Shown piece after piece: positions 19,942 to 30,553 of a DNA stretch of 54,504 bases. Positions within the stretch are counted from its first letter, which is position 1; the number at the start of each line of letters is the position of its first letter. A program made the position numbers and the translations under genes. The notes below the pieces were generated by a model, which searched no databases, had not been told where the DNA came from, and saw nothing but the letters and a program-made list of their open reading frames with translations. This DNA is from Pseudomonas folii (lineage in GTDB: Bacteria; Pseudomonadota; Gammaproteobacteria; Pseudomonadales; Pseudomonadaceae): assembly GCF_014357575.1 (NCBI RefSeq), contig NZ_JACONW010000019.1, forward strand, positions 1-54,504. The letters run 5' to 3'.

Positions 19942-19978
19942 GGCTGCACGCCGGGATCGTCCCGGCGCGCAGCCTTTT
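19942..19978 (+). terminator. Terminator of phoX
   Basis: A 15-bp stem with one mismatch (GGCTGCACGCCGGGA pairing with TCCCGGCGCGCAGCC), a 3-nt loop and a following TTTT. It lies 8 bp after the phoX stop, in the convergent space with gspK. Confidence 0.85.
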
Positions 19979-19985
19979 CGGTCGG

Positions 19986-20948
19986 CTACCTGCCCACCTG
20001 TCGCTCGCGGATCACAATCGCCTGCGCCGGCACTCGACTGTGCCACTTCACCACGCCCAACGCCTCGATTCGGTATTGACTGCGAAATATCTGGTCGTCC
20101 AGTCGCACCTCCAGTTGCAACAGAAACTGATCGCTGTTGAGCTGCAAGCCTTCGCTCAGTCTTGCGAATGCCTCGTCATCCATTGCTCCCATGGCTTCAC
20201 GCAACCCAATGGCATCGCTATAACCGCCCGCAGGCCTGGCGCTGATCAGGCGAGTCAGCTGCGCGCGGCTGATTTCACCCTCATACATAGCCTCCAGCAA
20301 CGGCAGTTCATCGAGACTCAACGCATTGGCATTCAGACGCCAACCGGACGTGTCCGGCAGCGCACACAGGTCGCGATAGCGCTGCTCCCGACCTTTGTCA
20401 GCAGGCAACAGTAAGTTCAACTCACTGGTATCAACCATGATTTGATTCGCTGCCAGCCGTGGCGGTGACAGCCGCAGGTACTCACCGTCTTCGGCACCTT
20501 GTGAGCGACTTTGATGGTCAGCATCCAGCCAGTCGGCAAGTCTCCGGGTAAGCAGTTCGGCAGCCATATCGTCGCCCAACAGGTAGTTCAATTGCCTTTG
20601 TGCACGCTCAGCTTCTGGCCCTATGAGGCTGTTGACGTTGAAGCAGCGATGCAGATCCACTATACGAATACTTGCCTTGCCTCCCTTGAAATCGTAGCTC
20701 AGCGGCTGACCACGCAAGGCTTGCCAGAACAACGGACTGGCACGCCAGGCCGGATCTTTTAACGCCTGCCCGGTGAAAGCCAGCGCCGCGCTTTCAACTG
20801 ACCGGGCTTGTACGCGCTGTTGCAGTAAACGCACGCTGTCGACCTCCCGACGGCCTTGCTCGACCATCCATGTCAATCCAGCGGCAAGCATTGCCAGTAC
20901 GAGCAACGCCATCAGTAATGCCGCGCCTTGCTGTTTGTTGCTGTGCAT
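19986..20948 (-). CDS. gspK: Type II secretion minor pseudopilin GspK
   Basis: A 320-residue pseudopilin that caps the pseudopilus tip. Cleavage is expected after Gly8 (Q-Q-G / A-A-L-L-M). The +5 residue is Met rather than Glu, which is normal for GspK. The large C-terminal domain has the N-V-N-S-L-I and D-W-L-D-A-D segments of the GspK fold. Unlike the other gsp genes, which form one operon, gspK stands alone beyond phoX. It must have its own promoter in the 160-bp space before tatA. The call is firm despite the separation. Confidence 0.92.
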   Translation of the reverse strand: MHSNKQQGAALLMALLVLAMLAAGLTWMVEQGRREVDSVRLLQQRVQARSVESAALAFTGQALKDPAWRASPLFWQALRGQPLSYDFKGGKASIRIVDLHRCFNVNSLIGPEAERAQRQLNYLLGDDMAAELLTRRLADWLDADHQSRSQGAEDGEYLRLSPPRLAANQIMVDTSELNLLLPADKGREQRYRDLCALPDTSGWRLNANALSLDELPLLEAMYEGEISRAQLTRLISARPAGGYSDAIGLREAMGAMDDEAFARLSEGLQLNSDQFLLQLEVRLDDQIFRSQYRIEALGVVKWHSRVPAQAIVIRERQVGR

Positions 20949-21108
20949 TTTGCTGCCTGTATTTTCAACGCCAGGCGCCAGTCAACACCGACAATGTTGC
21001 AAGCAGGTGGCAAGCACTCCAAAACAACTCAAAACCTTAACCGGCTCGTCACAATCTGCCGCCAAGATGCTGGTTTATTTCTAGAAATCAATAACCTGGA
21101 GCGTACTT

Positions 21109-21318
21109 GTGGGCGGAATCGGAATCTGGCAACTGGTGATCGTGCTGCTTATCGTGATGATGTTGTTTGGCACCAAGCGTTTGAAAGGACTCGGAGCGGA
21201 CGTTGGCGATGCAATCAAAGGCTTTCGCAAATCCATGGGCACTGACGAACCTAAACCTGAAAAAAGCTGCCTGAACGACAGCATTCAAACGTCGACCCAA
21301 ACGGAACATAAACACTGA
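21109..21318 (+). CDS. tatA: Twin-arginine translocase subunit TatA (short)
   Basis: A 69-residue TatA starting at a GTG with a GGAG about 8 nt upstream. It has one N-terminal membrane helix (about residues 5-20), the F-G-T-K-R-L hinge and an amphipathic helix, then a short polar tail. TatA oligomerises to form the passage for folded proteins. It is shorter than the ~80-90 residues of the usual housekeeping TatA. It is the first gene of a tatABC operon, and its stop overlaps the tatB start (TGATG). Confidence 0.92.
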   Translation: MGGIGIWQLVIVLLIVMMLFGTKRLKGLGADVGDAIKGFRKSMGTDEPKPEKSCLNDSIQTSTQTEHKH

Positions 21319-21608
21319 TGTTCGAGATTGGTTTTACCGAGATGCTATTGGTGGGGACGGTTGCTTTGCTGGTACTTGGCCCGGAACGCCTGCCCAAGGC
21401 GGCGAGCACTGCGGGGCGCTGGCTGGGACAGTTCAAGCGCGGGCTCAACGGCATCAAACTGCAAATGGAACGCGAGCTGGATGCCGAACAATTGCGCAAG
21501 GAACTTGATCATCAGCCATTACGGCAGCTTGAGCAGGAGTTGCGCGAGGGGGTGCGCCTGGACCCACCAGCCCACTGCGCTACCAAATCCGGACAACAAC
21601 CGTTATGA
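21318..21608 (+). CDS. tatB: Twin-arginine translocase subunit TatB (short)
   Basis: A 96-residue TatB. The start M-F-E-I-G-F-T-E and the hinge L-G-P-E-R-L-P are diagnostic for TatB over TatA, and a long amphipathic helix follows. TatB and TatC form the signal-peptide receptor. It ends soon after the helix, whereas housekeeping TatB proteins usually extend to about 140-170 residues. It overlaps tatC by 4 bp. Confidence 0.92.
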   Translation: MFEIGFTEMLLVGTVALLVLGPERLPKAASTAGRWLGQFKRGLNGIKLQMERELDAEQLRKELDHQPLRQLEQELREGVRLDPPAHCATKSGQQPL

Positions 21609-22372
21609 GCGGCTTCGAATTTCGCGAAGCACTGAGCATTACCGGACACTTGCGCAAGCTCAGAACGTTGCTTTTGCGATCCATGCTGGTCATCGCTTTG
21701 CTGTTCGTCGGGCTGTTTCCGTTCGCGCAAAAACTCTACACGTTCATATCTGCACCGCTCAGAGTATTCCTGCCCGAAGGCGCTAGCATGATCGCCACCA
21801 GCGTGACTTCGCCGCTGATGGCGCCGTTCAAGCTGACCATGATGGTTGCCCTGTTCCTGGCCATGCCGATGATCCTTCATCAGGTATGGGGTGTCATCGC
21901 TCCGGCGGTCTATCGCGAAGAACGACGCACCGCGATATGCCTGATGATCGCCAGCGTTTCGCTGTTTTACGGCGGCATGGCTTTCGCGTTCTATGTGGTA
22001 TTTCCAATGATGTTCGGGTTCTTCGCGAGCGTGACGCCCGCCGGCGTGGAAATGATGACGGATATCGGCCTTTATCTGGACTTCATCCTCGCGCTGTTTC
22101 TAGCCTTCGGCCTGGCTTTTCAGATTCCGGTGGCGACCTTTCTAGTCATATGGGCGGGCCTTACCGACGTTCAAAGCTTGAGTAAAAGTCGGCCTTACGT
22201 GATTGTCGGCTGCTTTGTCGTCGGCATGCTGCTCACGCCGCCTGATGTGTTCTCGCAAACCCTGCTGGCTGTGCCCATGTGGATGCTGTTCGAGTTGGGT
22301 CTACTGGCCAGCAGGACGGTTTCACGGCCAAAGCAGCAACCGGATATTTCGGAGGGAACGCAGGCGTTATAG
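21605..22372 (+). CDS. tatC: Twin-arginine translocase subunit TatC
   Basis: A 255-residue TatC with six predicted membrane helices, the twin-arginine receptor. The second cytoplasmic loop keeps the conserved Glu in Y-R-E-E-R-R (equivalent to E. coli Glu103). The N-terminal motif reads H-L-R-K-L-R (15-20) where the family has H-L-x-E-L-R, so Lys18 replaces a Glu of the signal-binding patch. The position next to two Tat-type lipoprotein genes and a type II system suggests a dedicated translocase. A general tatABC is expected elsewhere in the chromosome but cannot be seen here. Confidence 0.93.
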   Translation: MSGFEFREALSITGHLRKLRTLLLRSMLVIALLFVGLFPFAQKLYTFISAPLRVFLPEGASMIATSVTSPLMAPFKLTMMVALFLAMPMILHQVWGVIAPAVYREERRTAICLMIASVSLFYGGMAFAFYVVFPMMFGFFASVTPAGVEMMTDIGLYLDFILALFLAFGLAFQIPVATFLVIWAGLTDVQSLSKSRPYVIVGCFVVGMLLTPPDVFSQTLLAVPMWMLFELGLLASRTVSRPKQQPDISEGTQAL

Positions 22373-22407
22373 AAGCAGTCGGCTGACATTCCTGTAAGTA
22401 CAAGCGA

Positions 22408-23364
22408 CTACTGTTGTGCGTCAAGAAACTCCATCAGGACTTTCAACATCTCTTGCGGAGCTTCCTCCTGAGGATAATGCCCCGCACCGCTGATAACACG
22501 GGCTGTCACGTTGGCCGCAACCGGGTCCAGCATTGCTTTAAGTCCACTGCCTCTTGCGAACTCGCCGCCCACCGTCAGCACGGGCATTGTCAGCGGCACA
22601 GCAGCATGCTTTTTATTCTGTTCGATTGTTTCCGGGATAGCCCGGTAATAAGCGAAACCAGCCCGCATTGCTCCGGGTTTGGAATAAGCACGGACATACT
22701 CTTCGGTTGCCAGATCGCTCGGCCTGTAAGCAAAGCTATTGAACAGCCATTCCAGGTAGATACGTTCCTTACCCTCAATCAGCGCTTCTGGCAGATCCAC
22801 AAGTTGAATGAAAGCAAAGTGCCAGGAGCGTAATGGATCAAGGCCGGGGATGCCCGCTTCAGAAAGCACAATGCGCGTAATAGCATCGGGATAGTTAGCC
22901 GCCATCGAGTAACCTATCCACATCCCCACATCATGCCCGACAACCTGATAAGTCGAGTGCCCGAGCTGTTGCATCAGCTCATGCAAATCGCGCCCTACGT
23001 TGTCCGTATCGTATCCGGCCACAGGTCTGTTCGAATCGCCCAAACCTCGCGGATCAACGGCTATGACGGTGAATTTCCGGGCCAGATCCGGCATGATCTT
23101 GTGCCAGGTATATGCGGTCTGGGGCCAGCCAGGAATCAGCAAAAGCGCAGGTCCTTTGCCACCCGCGACGTAATGCAACCGCACTTTATCCTGATTAACA
23201 ATGGCGTAACCGTCTCGAAAATTGCAGCTCTCGCAGGTCGCCAGCATCGAAGCGGCATTCGCCGCAGACTCACCAATCGGCAGCGAGCCCGACAGCAAGC
23301 CGATGCTCAGAGATAGCGAAAGAGTGGAAAGCAATGAACTCCCTTTGGGGGGTGGAAATTCCAT
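22408..23364 (-). CDS. Exported Cif-like epoxide hydrolase (alpha/beta hydrolase)
   Basis: A 318-residue alpha/beta hydrolase with a likely signal peptide (hydrophobic residues ~11-30, then A-N-A-A). Catalytic residues match epoxide hydrolases: nucleophile Asp145 in G-H-D-V-G, charge-relay Glu169 in S-E-A-G-I-P, and His296 in G-A-G-H-Y. The ring-opening pair appears to be His182 (W-H-F-A-F) with a Tyr in the F-A-Y-Y-R-A segment (239/240). This His/Tyr pair in place of Tyr/Tyr is the hallmark of Cif, the secreted P. aeruginosa epoxide hydrolase. The L-I-E-G-K-E-R and Y-x-K-P-G segments also recall Cif. A good GGAG precedes the ATG. The gene is monocistronic, between tatC and lpxC; its substrate is unknown. 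Confidence 0.8.
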   Translation of the reverse strand: MEFPPPKGSSLLSTLSLSLSIGLLSGSLPIGESAANAASMLATCESCNFRDGYAIVNQDKVRLHYVAGGKGPALLLIPGWPQTAYTWHKIMPDLARKFTVIAVDPRGLGDSNRPVAGYDTDNVGRDLHELMQQLGHSTYQVVGHDVGMWIGYSMAANYPDAITRIVLSEAGIPGLDPLRSWHFAFIQLVDLPEALIEGKERIYLEWLFNSFAYRPSDLATEEYVRAYSKPGAMRAGFAYYRAIPETIEQNKKHAAVPLTMPVLTVGGEFARGSGLKAMLDPVAANVTARVISGAGHYPQEEAPQEMLKVLMEFLDAQQ

Positions 23365-23713
23365 GATTCAGTCTCCGTCAGGATAAGCAACTCAAAGGAG
23401 TATCGAAAAGCAGCACAGCTGCTAATACCCAACGAGCGACTTTGGACGAAGACCTCAGGAATTAATGTGAGAAACAGCCTCCCTGCACGTAGGACAACTC
23501 CTAAAGAATAGCTCAAGGGGAGCTTGAGCTGGACCCATAGAGGAAATATTGGCCGACTGAAAGAAGACCGGGGCAGGTACATCTGCGAAGTTTGACGCTC
23601 AGACTTCAAGCATCTGGCTTATGAGAATCCTGGAGCATCAAACTGACAATAAAAAAAGGCCGCCCGAGGGCAGCCTTTAAAAACAACAAAAAGGAAGGAG
23701 AGTAAAGCTGTCC
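23365..23713. other. Non-coding stretch between epoxide hydrolase and lpxC (349 bp)
   Basis: Holds the upstream region of the hydrolase and, at the right, the terminator of the lpxC transcript. It looks more AT-rich than the neighbouring genes. A ~100-codon minus-strand open frame extends into the hydrolase start but has no recognisable features. I see nothing else that can be supported. Confidence 0.4.
23651..23679 (-). terminator. Terminator of lpxC / dcw transcript
   Basis: On the minus strand, an AAGGCTGCCC / GGGCGGCCTT stem with one mismatch is followed by a run of seven T. It lies about 35 bp after the lpxC stop and closes the long dcw-lpxC gene series. Confidence 0.85.
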
Positions 23714-24625
23714 TTACACGGCCGCTACAGGGCGCATGTAAGAAATCGGTGCAGTACTGGCATCTTCGAAGGTCACAACTTCCCAAGCGTCTGTCTCTGC
23801 GATCAATTTACGCAGAAGACGGTTGTTCAGTGCATGCCCCGACTTGAAGCCAATGAACTCACCTATCAGGCTGTTGCCCAGCAGGTAAAGGTCACCAATT
23901 GCATCAAGAATCTTGTGTTTGACGAATTCGTCCTCGTAACGCAGGCCGTCTTCGTTCAGTACGCCATCCTTATCCACCACGATGGCATTTTCCACACTGC
24001 CGCCGAGTGCGAGGTTGTGCTTGCGCAGGTACTCGATGTCACTCATGAACCCGAAGGTTCGGGCACGGCTGACTTCCTTCACGAAGGAAGTGCTGGAAAA
24101 GTCCACGCTTGCACTCTGTGTGCGATCGCGGAAGACCGGATGATCGAAATCGATCTCGAAACTGACTTTGAATCCTTCGAAAGGCACGAAAGTAGCGCGT
24201 TTACCGCCCTCTTCCAGTGTGACTTCCCGCAGGATCCGGATGAATTTTTTCGGCGCGTCCTGTTCTTCCAGGCCAGCCGACTGAATCAGGAATACGAAGG
24301 GCCCCGCGCTGCCATCCATGATTGGAACTTCGGAGGCAGAGAGTTCAACGTAAGCGTTATCGATGCCCAGGCCAGCCATGGCCGAGAGCAAATGTTCTAC
24401 GGTGTCGACTTTGACATCACCGCTGACCAGCGTGGTCGACAGAGTGGTGTCACCGACGTTTTCCGCACGGGCAGCAATGTGCACGACGGGGTCGAGGTCA
24501 GCACGTACGAACACGATACCGGTATCCACAGGTGCAGGCTTGAGGGTCAGGTAAACCTTCTCCCCGGAGTGCAGACCGACACCTGTGGCACGGATAATAT
24601 TTTTCAGGGTGCGTTGTTTAATCAT
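23714..24625 (-). CDS. lpxC: UDP-3-O-acyl-N-acetylglucosamine deacetylase LpxC
   Basis: A 303-residue zinc enzyme that performs the committed step of lipid A synthesis in the cytoplasm. Predicted zinc ligands are His78 (V-E-H-L-L), His237 and Asp241 ([10 protein letters not shown]). Glu77 is the likely general base and His264 lies in S-G-H-A-L-N-N. Length and residue numbers match the P. aeruginosa enzyme. It is the last gene of the dcw series after ftsZ, with a 112-bp gap that probably contains its own promoter. Confidence 0.98.
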   Translation of the reverse strand: MIKQRTLKNIIRATGVGLHSGEKVYLTLKPAPVDTGIVFVRADLDPVVHIAARAENVGDTTLSTTLVSGDVKVDTVEHLLSAMAGLGIDNAYVELSASEVPIMDGSAGPFVFLIQSAGLEEQDAPKKFIRILREVTLEEGGKRATFVPFEGFKVSFEIDFDHPVFRDRTQSASVDFSSTSFVKEVSRARTFGFMSDIEYLRKHNLALGGSVENAIVVDKDGVLNEDGLRYEDEFVKHKILDAIGDLYLLGNSLIGEFIGFKSGHALNNRLLRKLIAETDAWEVVTFEDASTAPISYMRPVAAV

Positions 24626-24737
24626 GGCATTGGCCGCTTCAGCGCAAGTTGCGAACTGGTATCAACAAAGGCTGGCGATAATAGCAGACCCGGCCTTTGC
24701 TGAACACCAATCACCCTAATACCCCTGATACATTTCA

Positions 24738-25925
24738 TCAATCAGCCTGACGACGCAGGAAAGCCGGGATGTCCAGGTAATCCAGATCGTCATTCGGGCT
24801 CATTTTTGCGGCTGTAGCGCCTGCGTGAGCCTGATTGCGCATCACGGTAGGACGATCCAGGTCGCGGTAGTTCACCGAAGGGGCTTCCTGACGAGCTGCA
24901 GCAGGCTGAGCCTGAGACGGCTGGGCAGTTTGCAGGGTGTTGTCGATAACCTTCATAGGCTTCTCGATTTTCGCGCCCAGGCCTGTGGCAACCACAGTCA
25001 CGTGCAGCTCGTCGCGCATGTCCGGATCGATAACGGTACCGACCTTGACCATTGCGTGCTCGGAGGCGAACGCTTCGATGATGCTACCCACGTCCGAGTA
25101 CTCACCCAGAGACAGGTCAGGACCGGCAGTGATGTTGACCAGGATGCCGCGAGCGCCCTGCAGGTTAACGTCTTCGAGCAGCGGGTTACGAATGGCTGCC
25201 TCAGTCGCTTCACGTGCACGGTTCGGACCGCTGGCGCAGCCAGTGCCCATCATCGCCATACCCATCTCGCTCATCACGGTACGTACGTCGGCGAAGTCGA
25301 CGTTGATCATGCCCGGACGCTTGATGATGTCGGAGATACCGCGAACGGCACCGGCCAGTACATCGTCTGCCTTGGCGAAAGCCGACAGCAGGCTGGCGTC
25401 TTTACCGAGGATGGTCAGCAGCTTCTCGTTAGGAATGGTGATCAACGAGTCGACGCTTTCAGACAGCATGCGGATGCCTTCATCGGCGATCTGCATACGC
25501 TTGCGACCTTCGAACGGGAACGGACGAGTCACCACCGCTACGGTGAGGATGCCCATTTCCTTGGCCACTTCAGCAATGATCGGAGCTGCACCGGTACCGG
25601 TACCGCCGCCCATGCCAGTGGTGATGAAAACCATGTTGGTGCCCTGCAGAACTTCTGCAATGCGCTCACGATCTTCCAGAGCAGCCTGACGACCTACTTC
25701 AGGGTTGGCGCCAGCGCCAAGACCTTTGGTGACGCCGGTACCCAGTTGCAGGATGGTCCGCGCGCCAATGTTTTTCAGCGCTTGAGCATCGGTGTTGGCG
25801 CAGATGAATTCCACGCCTTCGATGTTGCTCTTGACCATGTGATTAACGGCGTTGCCGCCACCACCACCCACACCGATAACTTTGATTACCGGGCTTTGCG
25901 GGACGTTGTCTACGAGTTCGAACAT
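24738..25925 (-). CDS. ftsZ: Cell division GTPase FtsZ
   Basis: A 395-residue tubulin-like GTPase that forms the division ring. The GTP-binding signature G-G-G-T-G-T-G is at residues 107-113. A variable linker with Gln/Ala/Pro-rich sequence leads to the C-terminal peptide D-Y-L-D-I-P-A-F-L-R-R, which binds FtsA and ZipA. The start is the ATG at 25925 (M-F-E-L-V-D-N-V), preceded by a strong GGAGAGG. The open frame extends far upstream, but that extension lies over the ftsZ-ftsA gap and ftsA. Confidence 0.98.
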   Translation of the reverse strand: MFELVDNVPQSPVIKVIGVGGGGGNAVNHMVKSNIEGVEFICANTDAQALKNIGARTILQLGTGVTKGLGAGANPEVGRQAALEDRERIAEVLQGTNMVFITTGMGGGTGTGAAPIIAEVAKEMGILTVAVVTRPFPFEGRKRMQIADEGIRMLSESVDSLITIPNEKLLTILGKDASLLSAFAKADDVLAGAVRGISDIIKRPGMINVDFADVRTVMSEMGMAMMGTGCASGPNRAREATEAAIRNPLLEDVNLQGARGILVNITAGPDLSLGEYSDVGSIIEAFASEHAMVKVGTVIDPDMRDELHVTVVATGLGAKIEKPMKVIDNTLQTAQPSQAQPAAARQEAPSVNYRDLDRPTVMRNQAHAGATAAKMSPNDDLDYLDIPAFLRRQAD

Positions 25926-25992
25926 TTTCCCTCTCCTTTCATTCTCTAGTTTTTTTGCCTGGTGCCCACTGCTGCCATTACTGCCTTGAGGC

Positions 25993-27252
25993 TTAGAAGT
26001 TGCCTTGCACCCAGCGCTTGAAGCGTTCAAGCACTGGAGCTTTAGGCTCATCTCCATAGCCGCTACTGCTACTACTGATGCCAGACAAAGAGAAACCGTC
26101 AGACTGCTTTTGCAGGCCGTACAGCAACAAGCCGACACCGGTGGAATAAATCGGGTTACGCACGACATCTGCGAGCCCTTTGACGCTATGCGGCACACCC
26201 AGGCGCACCGGCATATGGAAGATTTCCTCGGCCAGCTCGACCGCGCCTTCCATTTTCGAGGTACCGCCGGTCAGCACGATGCCGGCCGGGATAAGATCTT
26301 CGTAGCCACTGCGACGCAGTTCCGCCTGGATCAGGGTGAACAGCTCGTCGTAGCGCGGCTCGACCACTTCGGCCAAGGCCTGACGCGACAGTTCGCGGGG
26401 TGGACGGTCGCCAACGCTTGGCACTTTGATGGTTTCACCGGCACCGGCCAGTTTGGCCAGGGCGCAGGCGTAACGGATCTTGATTTCTTCGGCATATTGC
26501 GTCGGTGTACGCAAGGCCATGGCGATGTCGTTGGTGACTTGATCACCGGCAATCGGGATCACCGCCGTGTGGCGAATCGCGCCCTCGGTGAAGATTGCGA
26601 TGTCGGTGGTACCGCCACCGATATCCACAAGGCACACGCCCAGCTCTTTTTCGTCGTCGGTCAGCACCGAGTAAGCCGAAGCGAGCTGTTCCAGAATGAT
26701 GTCGTCGATTTCCAGACCACAGCGACGTACGCACTTCTCGATGTTCTGCGCAGCGTTCACAGCACACGTCACCACATGCACTTTGGCTTCAAGACGTACG
26801 CCCGACATGCCCAGTGGCTCGCGAACGCCTTCCTGGTTATCGATCACGTAATCCTGCGGCAAGGTGTGCAGCACGCGCTGGTCAGCCGGAATCGCAACCG
26901 CCTGGGCAGCATCAAGTACGCGCTCCAGGTCCGCCGAGCTGACTTCACGATCACGGATCGCGACGATGCCGTGGGAGTTCAGGCTGCGAATGTGGTTGCC
27001 CGCTACGCCGACGAACGCCGAGTGAATACGGCAGCCCGCCATCAGCTGAGCTTCCTCCACTGCGCGCTGGATCGACTGAACGGTGGACTCGATATTCACC
27101 ACCACGCCCTTCTTCAGGCCGCGGGATGGATGGGTACCGATACCGACGATTTCCAGCGTGCCATCGGCCGCGACTTCGCCTACCAGCGCCACCACCTTGG
27201 AGGTGCCGATATCCAAGCCAACGATCATTTTGCCGCTTTGCACGTTTGCCAT
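25993..27252 (-). CDS. ftsA: Cell division protein FtsA
   Basis: A 419-residue actin-like protein that ties FtsZ filaments to the membrane. Phosphate-binding motifs are G-L-D-I-G-T-S-K (start) and D-I-G-G-G-T-T-D-I-A (about residue 205). The C-terminal E-R-F-K-R-W-V-Q-G-N-F is the amphipathic membrane-targeting helix. I use the ATG at 27252 (M-A-N-V-Q-S-G-K); upstream in-frame starts overlap ftsQ. It sits between ftsQ and ftsZ. Confidence 0.97.
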   Translation of the reverse strand: MANVQSGKMIVGLDIGTSKVVALVGEVAADGTLEIVGIGTHPSRGLKKGVVVNIESTVQSIQRAVEEAQLMAGCRIHSAFVGVAGNHIRSLNSHGIVAIRDREVSSADLERVLDAAQAVAIPADQRVLHTLPQDYVIDNQEGVREPLGMSGVRLEAKVHVVTCAVNAAQNIEKCVRRCGLEIDDIILEQLASAYSVLTDDEKELGVCLVDIGGGTTDIAIFTEGAIRHTAVIPIAGDQVTNDIAMALRTPTQYAEEIKIRYACALAKLAGAGETIKVPSVGDRPPRELSRQALAEVVEPRYDELFTLIQAELRRSGYEDLIPAGIVLTGGTSKMEGAVELAEEIFHMPVRLGVPHSVKGLADVVRNPIYSTGVGLLLYGLQKQSDGFSLSGISSSSSGYGDEPKAPVLERFKRWVQGNF

Positions 27253-27266
27253 GGTCCTGCCTCTTG

Positions 27267-28133
27267 TCAATTCTTCGCGACGGCGGGTTTGTCCGTCGGA
27301 GGCGCTGCCTGCTCGCGCCATCCGACGGCAAGGCCGTTGGAGTAACGCAGATCGACGCGCGCAATATTCGTGATCTGTTCTTTAAGCGTTTTGTCGTAAA
27401 TGGCGATAAAACGGCGCATTTTTTCTACAAGGTGATCGCGTCCCAGCAACAACTCGATACCGGGTCCCGCACTGCCCGCACCCGTGGTCAAAAACCAGCT
27501 ACCACGCTCACGTAATTCCAGCCGAGCGATGGAGAACCCCATTGGGCGCAACATCTGACTCAACACCTGATACTGCTGCATCACCTGCTGCTGAGCCCGC
27601 TGCGGGCCAAACAATTGCGGCAGATGTTCGTAATTGGCCAGTTCACGTGGTGTAAACGCTTCGCCCTGGTTGTTGAGCAAAGCTTCATCACCCCAGCGCG
27701 CCACTGGCAGTTGTTCTTCCAGACGGATCACTACTTGATCCGGCCATACACGTCGTACTTCTGCGTGAGCAATCCATGGCATCTTTTCCAGCTCGCTGCG
27801 CATGGCAGCGAGGTCGATGGTGAAGAAGCTCGCCGCGACATAAGGCGCGATCCGCTGCTGCACCGCCTGCTGGCTGATATAGCTCAGGTCGCCCTGAACG
27901 TTGATCTTGGTGATCGGCCGGTCGGCGTAAGGCAGCAACCGTTGCGCGCCCTCGTAAACGCCGTAACCCAGCGCAACCATCAATATCAACCAACCCAGTT
28001 TCTTGAAGAACCCGCCCACTTTGGCTTTCGGCACACGTGCCGAAAGCGGCTCTCTGGTCACCGTGCGACTGGCACCACGCGGCACCGGCTTGCGGCCGGA
28101 TGCTGGAGGCTGATGACGCGCCGTCGCGTTCAT
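27267..28133 (-). CDS. ftsQ: Cell division protein FtsQ
   Basis: A 288-residue bitopic divisome protein that recruits FtsB and FtsL. The basic cytoplasmic tail runs to about residue 43, then a membrane helix ([11 protein letters not shown]), a POTRA domain (I-T-K-I-N-V-Q-G-D) and a beta domain with [14 protein letters not shown]. It starts 3 bp after ddl ends. Confidence 0.96.
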   Translation of the reverse strand: MNATARHQPPASGRKPVPRGASRTVTREPLSARVPKAKVGGFFKKLGWLILMVALGYGVYEGAQRLLPYADRPITKINVQGDLSYISQQAVQQRIAPYVAASFFTIDLAAMRSELEKMPWIAHAEVRRVWPDQVVIRLEEQLPVARWGDEALLNNQGEAFTPRELANYEHLPQLFGPQRAQQQVMQQYQVLSQMLRPMGFSIARLELRERGSWFLTTGAGSAGPGIELLLGRDHLVEKMRRFIAIYDKTLKEQITNIARVDLRYSNGLAVGWREQAAPPTDKPAVAKN

Positions 28134-28136
28134 GAC

Positions 28137-30545
<2,409 letters not shown>

Positions 30546-30553
<8 letters not shown>

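Noticed and set aside
21040..21062. Possible PHO box upstream of tatA (CTCGTCACAATCTGCCGC)
   Set aside because: The half-sites are 10 bp apart rather than 11 and match poorly.
23307..23609. 100-codon minus-strand frame overlapping the epoxide hydrolase start
   Set aside because: Out of frame with the hydrolase, low complexity, no domain. More likely non-coding.
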